A stretch of 64,000 bases of DNA from Pristimantibacillus sp052113225 (lineage in GTDB: Bacteria > Bacillota > Bacilli > Paenibacillales > Paenibacillaceae). The stretch's first letter is position 1, and each line of letters starts with the position of its first letter. Shown in pieces: positions 50,743 through 59,408 of this stretch. The notes under the pieces are model-generated. The model was given only the letters and a program-made list of their open reading frames with translations, searched no databases and was not told where the DNA came from. Made by a program: the position numbers and the translations under genes. The stretch is from NCBI RefSeq assembly GCF_052113225.1, contig NZ_JBFRCT010000006.1, positions 339,945 through 403,944 on the forward strand, read 5' to 3'.

Positions 50743-51948
50743 ATGACGAAACGAACGGTATGGAAAAAAACAGCAATATCTTCAATGGCATTGCTTATGC
50801 TTGCAGGTGGTGCATCGTCAGCATTCGCAAACGGCAGCCATAACGGTAACGGCGAAGGAAAAGGCGACGACCGTGATAACAAAAAAGAGCATGAAGTTGA
50901 AGTTAAATGGAAATTTAACGATGAAGAAGATATGAAATGGGCGACAGAATATATTATGCGTCTGGCATCAAAAGGCGTATTTACTGGTTATGAGGATGGT
51001 ACATTTAAACCGAACCAGCAGATTTCCCGCATCGAAACGATTGTAGCTGCGGTTCGTCTGATGGGACTGAGAGAACAAGCCGAGTCAACAGCAGAAATGA
51101 ACACGGAACTGAACTTCAAGGACGCGGATCAAATTAAGAAGAAATATCCTTGGGCAGTCGGTTATGTTGCTGTCGCAGTAGAAAATGACCTGTTCTCTGA
51201 AACAGATTTCGAAGTGAAACCGCAGCAAAGTGCAACTCGTCTGTGGGCAGCAACTATTCTCGTTAAAGCGCTTAAATTGGAAGATGAAGCAAAAGCGCTC
51301 AGCAATACGAAGCTGGACTTTAAGGATGCGAAGAATATCCCTGCCGGATCTGTTGGCTATGTGGCACTCGCTATCAAGAAAGGCATTATTACAGGCTACT
51401 CGGATAAAACATTCCGTCCGAACCAACCGGTATCACGAGCGGAGCTTGCAGCCTTGCTTGATCGTACGGATTCCGAAATTCCGGATAATGATGGACTGGC
51501 TATTACAGGTAAACTGAAGGCAACAGCCGCAAACGGTCAAATTACGATCGCTCAAACAAATGGTACGGATTTGACACTGAATCTGGATCCGAATGTATTT
51601 ATTTTCAGAGATGACAAGAAAGTAGCTGTTAGCGCACTGAAAGCCGGCGACGAGGTTCTTGTCCGCACTTATCAGAATAAAATTGTATTCATCGAAGTAA
51701 CGAAAGAAGTAGTTGATGAATCTAAGCTGTTTGACGTAACAGGAAAAATCAATACGATCACTTATAATGCAAATGGCAAGCTGTCCACGATTTCCATTAC
51801 GAAGCAAGAAGGAAATCAAACCATCGTAACGATCTATAATGTTGCGGACAACGTACTGATTGCAGGCGATCGTAATAATCTTGTAACAGGTCATGACATT
51901 AAGGTAACAGGTAATGATGGCGTTATTGCAGGTATTACGATTATATAA
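50743..51948 (+). CDS. SLH-domain cell-surface protein
   Basis: A 401-aa exported protein. The signal peptide is about 1-29 (KTAISSMALLMLAGG...SAFA). A Gly/Asn/Asp linker is followed by three SLH-type domains (about 60-245), with SKGVFTGYEDGTFKPNQQIS, the degenerate VENDLFSETDFEVKPQQSAT, and KKGIITGYSDKTFRPNQPVS. The C-terminal part (about 250-401) holds beta-rich, OB-like repeats with ITGKLKATAANGQITIAQ and VTGKINTITYNANGKLSTIS. It binds secondary cell-wall polymer through the SLH part. Its ribosome-binding site lies inside the hairpin of the leader. Confidence 0.9.
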   Translation: MTKRTVWKKTAISSMALLMLAGGASSAFANGSHNGNGEGKGDDRDNKKEHEVEVKWKFNDEEDMKWATEYIMRLASKGVFTGYEDGTFKPNQQISRIETIVAAVRLMGLREQAESTAEMNTELNFKDADQIKKKYPWAVGYVAVAVENDLFSETDFEVKPQQSATRLWAATILVKALKLEDEAKALSNTKLDFKDAKNIPAGSVGYVALAIKKGIITGYSDKTFRPNQPVSRAELAALLDRTDSEIPDNDGLAITGKLKATAANGQITIAQTNGTDLTLNLDPNVFIFRDDKKVAVSALKAGDEVLVRTYQNKIVFIEVTKEVVDESKLFDVTGKINTITYNANGKLSTISITKQEGNQTIVTIYNVADNVLIAGDRNNLVTGHDIKVTGNDGVIAGITII

Positions 51949-51954
51949 GTTGAA

Positions 51955-52003
51955 ACGAAACGGGCATTCTTTTCCCTTGTGGAAAGGAATGCCTGTTTTT
52001 TTT
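51955..52003 (+). terminator. Intrinsic terminator after the SLH gene
   Basis: ACGGGCATTCTTTTCC pairs with GGAAAGGAATGCCTGT around CTTGT, followed by a run of T. Confidence 0.92.
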
Positions 52004-52073
52004 GATATTAACGCTGTAATTCGGTATGCTTGATAGATAAAGAGCAATTTATTTATTGAAGGTGATGGATAAC

Positions 52074-52820
52074 ATGAGCGAACCTATTCTGCAAGTTACA
52101 GGCTTGACTGGCGGTTACAGTCCGCGAAGACCCGTGCTTCATGATGTGAATTTTGAGGTCCGGGCAGGGGAAATGGTAGGTTTGATAGGATTAAATGGTG
52201 CAGGGAAAAGCACTACAATTAAGCATGTCCTTGGCTTAATGAAGCCGCATCAGGGCGTTGTGAAAGTCGATGGCGTGACGCTTGAGGAGAATGCAGAGCG
52301 GTACCGGTCAGCTTTTGCCTATGTGCCCGAAACGCCTGTATTATTCGATGAGCTGACGGTAGTAGAGCATTTGCGCTTAACAGGCATGGCTTATAATGTA
52401 TCGGTACCGCAATTCGAAGAGCGTCAGGATCAACTTCTAAACGAATTTCAGATGACGGCCAAACGTACGGCTTTTGCTTCCCATTTATCCAAAGGGATGA
52501 AGCAGAAGGTAATGATTATGAATGCACTGCTCGCTGAGCCGCCGCTGTATATGATTGATGAACCGTTTCTTGGACTCGACCCGCTTGGCATTCGATCTTT
52601 GCTGGAGAGGCTGGTTGAGGTGAAGAAAAGAGGCTCGGCGATCTTGATGAGCTCTCATATCTTAGCAACGGTGGAGGCCTATTGTGATCGTTTTATTATC
52701 ATGCATCAAGGCCGAGTTGCAGCATATGGCACGCTGGATGAAGTATGCCAGGCTGCAGGTGTTGAAGCGCGAGGCGGCGCGCTGGAGGATGCCTTTTACA
52801 AGCTGGTTACTGAGCAATGA
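52074..52820 (+). CDS. ecsA: ABC transporter ATPase EcsA
   Basis: A 248-aa ATPase subunit of the EcsAB ABC system, which affects secretion, competence and regulated intramembrane proteolysis in B. subtilis. Walker A GLNGAGKST (39-47), signature LSKGMKQK (138-145), Walker B LYMIDEP (158-164) and the switch His in SSHILATVE are intact. The start at 52074 is used because AAGGTGAT is properly spaced. It overlaps ecsB by 4 bp. Confidence 0.93.
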   Translation: MSEPILQVTGLTGGYSPRRPVLHDVNFEVRAGEMVGLIGLNGAGKSTTIKHVLGLMKPHQGVVKVDGVTLEENAERYRSAFAYVPETPVLFDELTVVEHLRLTGMAYNVSVPQFEERQDQLLNEFQMTAKRTAFASHLSKGMKQKVMIMNALLAEPPLYMIDEPFLGLDPLGIRSLLERLVEVKKRGSAILMSSHILATVEAYCDRFIIMHQGRVAAYGTLDEVCQAAGVEARGGALEDAFYKLVTEQ

Positions 52821-54061
52821 GCGGGGCACTAATAGAGAAGTTATGGCTGAAGAGGTCGAGTGAATTCCGCAAAGAAGTAACTCCTTACTTCGGCTATATG
52901 GCGCAAAGCGGTTTCCCGTTATTTATGTCATTTATCGTTCTGTCCTCGGCATTTGGTTACATAAAGCTGATTCGGGATTTACCGGAGCATTTTCCCATTA
53001 CACTTGTAGGGATCCTTGCGATGTTTCCCGTCTTAAGCTGGAGTCCGCTCCGGACTTGGTTAACTTCTCCCGATCTTGTCTTTCATATGCCTCGAGAGGC
53101 AGAAATGAGCAGCTATATGCGGAGATCCTTCCGCCGCTCGGCTGTCTTGACTTTCTTGCTGGGTGCAGCTGTTCTGCTGCTCTATTGGCCGATCTATCGG
53201 CAGGGAGATAGTGAAGCAGGCTTCTGGATTTTACTCCTTGTTGCGGCTGTAATAAGGGCGTTAAATCTATGGGGAGGATGGCAGGAAAGAAAGCTGGCCT
53301 GGTCAGGTGTCCGCCGGCTGCTCCGGTTTATTCGGTGGGCGGCAAATGCGCTGACGCTGACTGTATTGCTAACTTGCCCGCCATGGCAGGCCGCGTTGTT
53401 CCTGCTGCTGCTCATGGCCTTATTCACCCTGCTGTACAGGATGCCGGACAAGCACTCGTTCCCATGGGAGAGGCTGATTGAAGAAGAAGCTCGAACGAGA
53501 AGAAGCTACTATTTGTTCTTTGGGCTATTTATTGATGTACCTACAATGCCTTCTCGTACAGCCTCCAGATCATATCTAGCCTGGATCCTGCGGCTTATTC
53601 CGAATCTACATCGTTTTACCTATGTATATTTGTATACAGCATCACTTGTTCGAACAGAGATTGGCGGCATCATGCTGCGGCTGGTTGTATTATTTGCATT
53701 AATTTTGTATTGGTTTGCCGAAGACGGCTGGCTGTCCGGCTGGGGGGCTGCGGTGGTGTATCTCGTACTGCTGCAGTTAATCGCCGTGCAGCTTGCAGGC
53801 CTCCGACATGCTCATCGATACTCCGTATGGCGCCATGTTTATCCGCTGCCTGAGACGGAGAGAATGAGCAGTCTCCTGCTTGTTGACCGCTGGGCGATGG
53901 CGATTGTTGCCTTTCTTACTTGGCTGCCAGCTGCCATTATGCTGCTGGTCCAAGGCCTCGTTCTTCCTGCTGTCGCTGCGCTATTGATCGCGTATGTGCA
54001 GGTTCTGTTCATTCGACCGGGGCGGTTACGGCGTAAGCTGGTTGATGACGAGGAAGAGTAG
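52817..54061 (+). CDS. ecsB: ABC transporter permease EcsB
   Basis: A 414-aa membrane component of EcsAB. About nine hydrophobic helices are arranged in pairs, with the charged loop RTWLTSPDLVFHMPREAEMS typical of EcsB near residue 80. The ATGA overlap with ecsA indicates coupling. B. subtilis EcsB has 408 aa. The gene ends directly before inverted-repeat copy 4. Confidence 0.92.
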   Translation: MSGALIEKLWLKRSSEFRKEVTPYFGYMAQSGFPLFMSFIVLSSAFGYIKLIRDLPEHFPITLVGILAMFPVLSWSPLRTWLTSPDLVFHMPREAEMSSYMRRSFRRSAVLTFLLGAAVLLLYWPIYRQGDSEAGFWILLLVAAVIRALNLWGGWQERKLAWSGVRRLLRFIRWAANALTLTVLLTCPPWQAALFLLLLMALFTLLYRMPDKHSFPWERLIEEEARTRRSYYLFFGLFIDVPTMPSRTASRSYLAWILRLIPNLHRFTYVYLYTASLVRTEIGGIMLRLVVLFALILYWFAEDGWLSGWGAAVVYLVLLQLIAVQLAGLRHAHRYSVWRHVYPLPETERMSSLLLVDRWAMAIVAFLTWLPAAIMLLVQGLVLPAVAALLIAYVQVLFIRPGRLRRKLVDDEEE

Positions 54062-54216
54062 ACGGTTAAAGAGCAAACTCCGCATTCGAATGTTCTTCCG
54101 AGCGCCATTGCTCAGGGATTCCCTAGAACAATTGGAATAGGGTTGGAATCCCTTCACAAAAGCGCACGCTACGCTTCTACAGAATCATTCGAAATGCTAC
54201 GTTTGATTTTAACCGT
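54062..54216. repeat. Interspersed double inverted repeat, copy 4
   Basis: Outer arms: ACGGTTAAA and CATTCGAA on the left are answered by CATTCGAA-like and TTTTAACCGT sequences on the right. The core is GAGCGCCATTGC on the left and ACAAAAGCGCACG on the right. The inner stem AGGGATTCC (54114-54122) pairs with GGAATCCCT (54145-54153), and the tip has CCTA/TAGG. It begins at the ecsB stop codon and lies between convergent genes. Confidence 0.8.
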
Positions 54217-54228
54217 GATAAAAAAAAC

Positions 54229-54277
54229 AAAAAGCGGTCGTACAGGAATGAACCTGCACGACCGCTTTTGTTTTTTT
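54229..54277. terminator. Bidirectional terminator
   Basis: AAAAGCGGTCGT...CAGG pairs with CCTG...ACGACCGCTTTT. A runs on one side and T runs on the other give a U tract in both directions, for ecsB and for the minus-strand aminotransferase. Confidence 0.95.
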
Positions 54278-54290
54278 ATGAAGGAAGCGA

Positions 54291-55595
54291 TTAGCCGATT
54301 AGTTCGGTAACTGCTTTGTAGATGGTGTCGAACAATTCTTCGAGGTTAGGCTCTTCGATACAAGAGAAAGCAACACGAAGATCGGTTTCGCCAAGCGCAA
54401 TTGTACCAATTCCGTATTCGTCCAGGAGACGGGTACGAAGGGCTTCTGCCGATACACCATTCAGCTTGAGGCACATAAAGTATCCGGAGTTAAATGGATA
54501 GTAGCTCCACACATCACCGTAACGACCGCTGTCCAGAAGTGATTTTACTTTATTGGCACGTTGCTTCATCACATCATATTTTTCTGCTTTTTGCTCATCG
54601 AATTCTGGTGATTGCAGTGCACGAAGAACGAAGGTTTGTGATGGATGTGGACCACTCGAGATCGTAGCACGGATAATGCCCATCGTTTTTTGCTCAAGAG
54701 CAGCCAGTACTTTATCAGAAGTAGAGGCGAAAGTAATGAAGCCTACGCGGAAGCCCCATACATACTCTTCTTTTGTTGCGCCGTCAACTTTGACAGCGAG
54801 CACACGCGGATGCAGGTCAGCAAGTTTGCCGAACAGCGACTCATGCATCGAATCTTCAAAGAACAGGCCGAAGTATGCATCGTCGGTTACTACAACTACA
54901 TTAATACCAGCTTCCGCAGCATCACGGATTGCAGCAACAATCTCATCGCCTTCTTGTGGATCTGGTGAATAACCAGTAGGGTTATTCGGGAAATTGAGGA
55001 CAACAATGGCTTTGCCTTTGTCCTTCTGGCTGAGTAAAGCTCCACGCAGACCAGCACTGTTGAAACGGTTATCTTCATTGTAGAGCGGATATTCAACGAT
55101 TTGGGCACCACGGCGGATACCGAATGTTAATTCATAGTTTTCCCAGTTCTTGTTCGGAATAATGACAGCATCTCCTGCATCTGCGAACAAGTCAGCAACA
55201 ATACTCAGTCCATGTGTTAATGCGTTCGTAGCGACAGGGTTGCTGAAGTTTTTACCTTCAAGAGAAGGATTTTCTTTAATCATCTTCGTGCGCCATGCAG
55301 CGCGCAGCTCCGGCTTACCTGCAGGTGGTGCATATTCATATATATCTTTTGGATCGTAAGAGGATAACGTGTCTTGAATGACCTTCAGGTGCATTGGCTG
55401 GCCATTTTCTATTGCTATGCCGATTGTGGCGTTAAATTTCTTAGCCTTGGCCTTTGCTTCTGCGGATTGGCTGAGTATGCCTTCTTTCGGGAAATAAATC
55501 GCTTTTCCTAAAGCGGACAACATGTCATAGACGTTCGGACATTCAGTAGCGAGCGTCTCATTCAACTGCTGAGCAAGTGGGTTCATGGACTTCAT
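54291..55595 (-). CDS. Class I/II aminotransferase
   Basis: A 434-aa fold-type I PLP enzyme. APPAGKPELRAAW near 88, NFPNNPTGYSPD near 202, VVVTDDAYFGLFFE near 235, and DGATKEEYVWGFRVGFI near 270 with the PLP lysine are visible. The GATKEEYVWGFR segment, instead of the common SxSK, marks a less-studied branch; aromatic or branched-chain substrates are possible. The start at 55595 is chosen because the GGAAGGATGGA sequence fits it better than the first ATG of the frame. Confidence 0.88.
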   Translation of the reverse strand: MKSMNPLAQQLNETLATECPNVYDMLSALGKAIYFPKEGILSQSAEAKAKAKKFNATIGIAIENGQPMHLKVIQDTLSSYDPKDIYEYAPPAGKPELRAAWRTKMIKENPSLEGKNFSNPVATNALTHGLSIVADLFADAGDAVIIPNKNWENYELTFGIRRGAQIVEYPLYNEDNRFNSAGLRGALLSQKDKGKAIVVLNFPNNPTGYSPDPQEGDEIVAAIRDAAEAGINVVVVTDDAYFGLFFEDSMHESLFGKLADLHPRVLAVKVDGATKEEYVWGFRVGFITFASTSDKVLAALEQKTMGIIRATISSGPHPSQTFVLRALQSPEFDEQKAEKYDVMKQRANKVKSLLDSGRYGDVWSYYPFNSGYFMCLKLNGVSAEALRTRLLDEYGIGTIALGETDLRVAFSCIEEPNLEELFDTIYKAVTELIG

Positions 55596-55866
55596 TCCAT
55601 CCTTCCGGGAAATCAATTCGTCATTTAACGCTTATCGGGTGCTATTATAACATTTTTTCAATAAAGCAAACCATCCAAAAATGCAAATTTTTTTGTCTTT
55701 TGTGCAAACGAGTGTCTCAGAATGCTTGCGCGGGAGATTGAGGCTGTTGTATGATGTCGGCAAGAACGCCATTTTTCGCTGAAAAACGACTTAAAACAAC
55801 AAGTTATGGTAATGCTTACCGGCTGATTGATGATATGATTATGCTTACGAAGTACGTTTGCTTATA

Positions 55867-55884
55867 ACCAAGTATACACTTGGT
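55867..55884. promoter_or_regulatory. Perfect palindrome upstream of the AraC-type gene
   Basis: ACCAAGT-ATAC-ACTTGGT, 7-4-7, 40 bp before the AraC start. It could be an operator or, in RNA, a leader hairpin. The rest of the 328-bp gap 55596-55923 is AT-rich and contains ATTATGCTTACGAAGTA at about 55839, a fragment of the 41-bp repeat module. Confidence 0.5.
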
Positions 55885-55923
55885 CAAGGAAAACAAATGC
55901 ATAATCCTTTTAGGAGGAAACCC

Positions 55924-56709
55924 ATGCTGCACTTATCTCCAGATTCGTACATTAAATTGCCGCCTATTGCCAAGATCGTTTGTGAACCAGGCTGGAAATG
56001 GCAGCGGCGGGAAAAGCCGATGGCGAACTATGATTTATTTTATGTATGGAGCGGCGAAGGGGAAGTGGAAGTTAACGGGACGACGTACCCGGTCGGGAAG
56101 GGAAGCTGTTTTTTATTCCGGCCCGGCGATTATACGAGCGCTACTCATAATCCACAGAAGCCTCTTGTACTGACTTATATCCATTTCGATGTACGCGAGC
56201 CTGTACAGCTTGTACCGGAGCGATACCGCAAATTAAACGATACCGTTGACTTTGAATATTTATTGTCCCGCTATGTAAGGCTGTTCCTTGTAGAAACCTA
56301 CGCAGCCGAGGAAGAAGCGCTTCTTGTGCTTAAGCAGTTGATGATTCATCTGCTTCGGGAGGATCGGGAGCTGCCAATTGAGAAGAAAGCAAGTAATCAG
56401 TTGACGGAAGCCATTCATGAGGTGGCGAATTTCGTGAAGCAGCATCCGAGTGTTGCCCATCGCGTCGAGGATCTAGCAATGCGCGCGCAGCTGTCTCCGC
56501 GGTACTTTTCCGTAAAATTTAAAGAAATGATTGGTATGTCCGTGCAATCCTACATGATCCGGACAAGGATTGAGCGTGCTCAGCACCTGCTTATGCATGA
56601 AGGGATGAATGTGACCGAAGTAGCGGATGCGCTTGGTTACCGGGATATCTTCTTCTTCAGCAGGCAGTTCAAACAATATACGGGACGCAGCCCATCCGAA
56701 ATTCGTTAA
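55924..56709 (+). CDS. AraC-family transcriptional regulator
   Basis: A 261-aa regulator. The N-terminal cupin ligand domain (about 10-150) has the GEGEVEVNGTTYPVGKGSCF strand pattern and a PGDYTSATH segment. The C-terminal double helix-turn-helix (about 167-261) has LAMRAQLSPRYFSVKFKEMI and VTEVADALGYRDIFFFSRQF, ending TGRSPSEIR. It is likely a sugar-responsive activator of unlinked genes; none is adjacent. TAGGAGG precedes the ATG. Confidence 0.92.
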   Translation: MLHLSPDSYIKLPPIAKIVCEPGWKWQRREKPMANYDLFYVWSGEGEVEVNGTTYPVGKGSCFLFRPGDYTSATHNPQKPLVLTYIHFDVREPVQLVPERYRKLNDTVDFEYLLSRYVRLFLVETYAAEEEALLVLKQLMIHLLREDRELPIEKKASNQLTEAIHEVANFVKQHPSVAHRVEDLAMRAQLSPRYFSVKFKEMIGMSVQSYMIRTRIERAQHLLMHEGMNVTEVADALGYRDIFFFSRQFKQYTGRSPSEIR

Positions 56710-56713
56710 CCAC

Positions 56714-56756
56714 AAAAAGGCGCCACAGGTGTTTGTCCCTGCGGCGCCTTTTGTAT
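56714..56756 (+). terminator. Intrinsic terminator after the AraC gene
   Basis: AAAAGGCGCC...CAGG pairs with CCTG...GGCGCCTTTT, ending in TTTTGTATTT. Confidence 0.93.
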
Positions 56757-56805
56757 TTATTGTAAGCCATTCGAGAAGATATGGCGTCACTTTTGTTAAT
56801 AAAAT

Positions 56806-57014
56806 AAGTGGATTGGTAAAGTAAAAACGGAGCACTTTGAATGATTCTGGAGAAGCGAAGCTTATGCTTACGAAGTAGCTTTCTTTCAGAAAGCTTTAAG
56901 CGTTCGCATTTGTTTGGGGATTGTCTCCGTATAAACCAATTCAAGAAATCCCCAAACAACAGCGATCGGAAGAACATTCAAATGCGAAGTTTACCACTGT
57001 ACCTAAATCCACTT
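56806..57014. repeat. Interspersed double inverted repeat, copy 5
   Basis: Outer arms: AAGTGGATT, GGTAAA and TTTGAATG on the left are answered by CATTCAAA, TTTACC and AATCCACTT on the right. The core is GTTCGCATTTGT on the left and ACAACAGCGATCG on the right. The inner stem TTGTTTGGGGATT (56910-56922) pairs with AATCCCCAAACAA (56947-56959), 13 perfect pairs. On its left is a module related to the 41-bp array (CTTATGCTTACGAAGTA plus hairpin GCTTTCTTTCAGAAAGC). It sits between convergent genes. Confidence 0.85.
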
Positions 57015-57796
57015 CACACCAGCTCCCCAAGCTTCTCGCCCATACGAACTTTTAATCCAACGGCCAGATCCTGCCTGGGTACAAAGGTATCATCTTTTGT
57101 CAATAGAACAACTGTCGAGCCAAATTCGAAGTAAGCCAGTTCTTCGCCTTTCTTCACGTTGTCATGAATGGGCTCGCAGTACCGGATACTGCTGACATTC
57201 ATTGCACCAACTTTGACAACGGCCGTTTCGCCTGTGGCATGCTTGATGTATGTAATGAGCCGCTCATTGCGGCTAAGCACTCGGCGCATGCGCCGAAGAC
57301 CAAAGTCATTGACTGGATATACTTTGCCGAGCACATGCTCGCGCTCCACAATACGTCCGTCAACGGGTGTATGTATTCGGTGGTAGTCGGTTGGACTTAA
57401 ATATAGAACGATGTAATAGCCTTCAAGATAATGGCCCGCGCGTGGGGAGCGATTGAGAAGCTCTTCGATCGTATAGTCCTGACCCTTCACATTCACAATC
57501 GTACCGGATTTAATCGGACCTGCGCCCGTTATTAGAGCATCAACTGGACTTATAAGAGCAGTAGTCTCTTCATGTATAACCCGGGAACCTGGCTTCAGAC
57601 GCCTGGTGAAAAATTCATTTAATGTGCTGTATTCATGCAGCGGTTTTTCCGCTTCTTCTACTTGAATATTGTACATGTTGGCGAATCTTGGAATCCACCC
57701 TCGGCTAGCCTTCGATTGTGCGAAGCGGCCGGTTAATCTGGAAATCCATTTGCGCGAACTAAGTTCCGTCATGGCTTGAAATAACCATCCCATCAT
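57014..57796 (-). CDS. psd: Phosphatidylserine decarboxylase
   Basis: A 260-aa membrane-associated pyruvoyl enzyme converting phosphatidylserine to phosphatidylethanolamine. Family motifs: SPVDALITGAG (about 80-90), YIVLYLSPTDYHRIHTPVDG (about 126-145), VGAMNVSSI near 199, and the self-cleavage site FGST near 227, whose Ser becomes the pyruvoyl group. The start at 57796 is preferred: AAGGTG is at good distance and B. subtilis Psd has 263 aa. No pssA gene is adjacent in the window. Confidence 0.95.
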   Translation of the reverse strand: MMGWLFQAMTELSSRKWISRLTGRFAQSKASRGWIPRFANMYNIQVEEAEKPLHEYSTLNEFFTRRLKPGSRVIHEETTALISPVDALITGAGPIKSGTIVNVKGQDYTIEELLNRSPRAGHYLEGYYIVLYLSPTDYHRIHTPVDGRIVEREHVLGKVYPVNDFGLRRMRRVLSRNERLITYIKHATGETAVVKVGAMNVSSIRYCEPIHDNVKKGEELAYFEFGSTVVLLTKDDTFVPRQDLAVGLKVRMGEKLGELV

Positions 57797-57963
57797 GCCC
57801 GCACCTTCACGTCCTTTCCTTGCAACTTGCCTTTCGATGTTCTCCGAACAGTGTGACACAACCTGCTTTACAAATCAATAGTACCAGCCGCTATACCGTA
57901 GGCGTTCGCTCAACCTTGTGTCAAGAAGCTATGGATTAGCGTATGCTATCTGCAAATTGATTA

Positions 57964-57982
57964 CGAAGGAGGCATTCCTTCG
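57964..57982 (+). promoter_or_regulatory. Hairpin sequestering the RBS of the glycosyltransferase
   Basis: CGAAGGA-GGCAT-TCCTTCG is a perfect 7-bp stem 2 bp before the ATG at 57985. The ribosome-binding site GAAGGAGG is in its 5' arm and loop, so folding would block initiation. Confidence 0.55.
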
Positions 57983-57984
57983 AA

Positions 57985-59277
57985 ATGTCGCCTGTTAAAG
58001 TGGCATTCGTTACGCCTGGAGCCTTTCCAATCCCATCAGGGAACAGCAGCTCTGTTGAACGGGTTGTAGAAAAATTCGTTCCTTTGCTGCGTCCTAATGT
58101 TGAACCTCGTATATATGGGAAAATCGGGCGGAATTTGCCCCGCAGAAGCCTGGTTAATCATGTCGTATGCGAGAGATTTCCTGCTGGCAACAAATCATCC
58201 TATCTTGTTGATGTAGGACACGCCTTGAAGAAATTTAATCCGCAAATTATTCAAGTCGAGAATCGTCCTAGCTCCGTGCTAAAGCTGAAACGTTCGAATC
58301 CCAAGGCTAAAATTTGGCTAAATCTACATTCTTCTACCTATATCAGTCCAAGGCATATTTCTGAAACAAGTCTTCGCAAGAGCTTTTTAATGGCAGATCG
58401 GATTATCGTAAATAGTGAATTTTTGAGAACTCACCTGGTCACAAAAGTTCCGGAAGCCAGGCATAAAATTCGCGTCGTGTATCCGGGAGTTGAGACGAAA
58501 CGTTTCCCATCCCGTTATTCGTCTGAGGGTGAAACAGCCCGTAAATTCCATCGCGAACAAAAAGGACTTGTCCATCGCAAGGTTGTCATTTTCCTCGGTA
58601 GATTGATCCCGCTTAAAGGTGTTCATCATCTGCTGGCAATCGTGCCAAAGCTGGCTAAAGTTCATCCCGATCTTCTGGTTGTCATTGTGGGCAGCCCCTT
58701 CTACGGTTCTCACCGTTCAACTCCGTATTCACGCAAGCTAATGAAGATGGGTGAACGGTACAAGAAGCATATCCGGTTCGTGCCTTATGTACCTTATTCC
58801 GAGGTACCGGGATGGTTTATGGCTGCTGATCTAGCTGTTGTGCCGTCTGGTAAACGAGAAGCATTTGGGCTTGTAAACGTGGAGGCCATGGCAACAGGTT
58901 TGCCAGTTATCGCGACACGGGCAGGCGGTATGCAAGAGATTATCCAAGACGGCGAGACGGGATATCTTATTAATCAAAAGAATATCAAGGCTGAATTGAC
59001 CGAGAGGCTGCTGTTATTGCTTCATAATACATCCCTGCGAAGGCAAATGGGTCTGAGGAGCAGGGAACGGGTAGAGCAGTTGTTCACATGGGAGCATACG
59101 GCCAAACGATGGTTAAGGATTCAAAGAAATGATGAGGATATGAGATTCCATGATCATGAGGAGATTATTGAAGAGACGATTACTCCTGACTCTAATCATG
59201 GGAATATGGCTGGAAACGATGAAGTAATCAGCTATGAGATGTGCTTCGAGAACGTTAATTTGTCTAAATATAAATAG
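57985..59277 (+). CDS. GT4-type glycosyltransferase
   Basis: A 430-aa retaining glycosyltransferase of the GT-B fold. The N-terminal acceptor domain covers about 1-190, including VTPGAFPIPSGNSSSVERVV and VENRPSSVL. The C-terminal nucleotide-sugar domain shows IFLGRLIPLKGVHHLL (about 207-222) and the E(x)7E motif in KREAFGLVNVEAMATGLPVI (about 290-309). An acidic tail follows (about 375-430). It resembles CotSA-like spore-surface transferases. It is 131 bp upstream of the decapeptide-repeat giant, whose Ser/Thr-rich repeats are a plausible acceptor. Confidence 0.92.
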   Translation: MSPVKVAFVTPGAFPIPSGNSSSVERVVEKFVPLLRPNVEPRIYGKIGRNLPRRSLVNHVVCERFPAGNKSSYLVDVGHALKKFNPQIIQVENRPSSVLKLKRSNPKAKIWLNLHSSTYISPRHISETSLRKSFLMADRIIVNSEFLRTHLVTKVPEARHKIRVVYPGVETKRFPSRYSSEGETARKFHREQKGLVHRKVVIFLGRLIPLKGVHHLLAIVPKLAKVHPDLLVVIVGSPFYGSHRSTPYSRKLMKMGERYKKHIRFVPYVPYSEVPGWFMAADLAVVPSGKREAFGLVNVEAMATGLPVIATRAGGMQEIIQDGETGYLINQKNIKAELTERLLLLLHNTSLRRQMGLRSRERVEQLFTWEHTAKRWLRIQRNDEDMRFHDHEEIIEETITPDSNHGNMAGNDEVISYEMCFENVNLSKYK

Positions 59278-59290
59278 GATTTCTGCAACT

Positions 59291-59321
59291 AGGACGGCAG
59301 GTTCACCTGCTGTCCTTTTGT
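59291..59321 (+). terminator. Intrinsic terminator after the glycosyltransferase
   Basis: AGGACGGCAGG-TTCA-CCTGCTGTCCT is an 11-position stem followed by TTTGTT. Confidence 0.88.
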
Positions 59322-59408
59322 TCGTCTATTCAGAAAACGGTGTAGCGAGCCCATGGGTAGGAGCATATAGTGAAATAACTTTGAGGAGGAAGAAAGAAGG
59401 AGAGGTCA

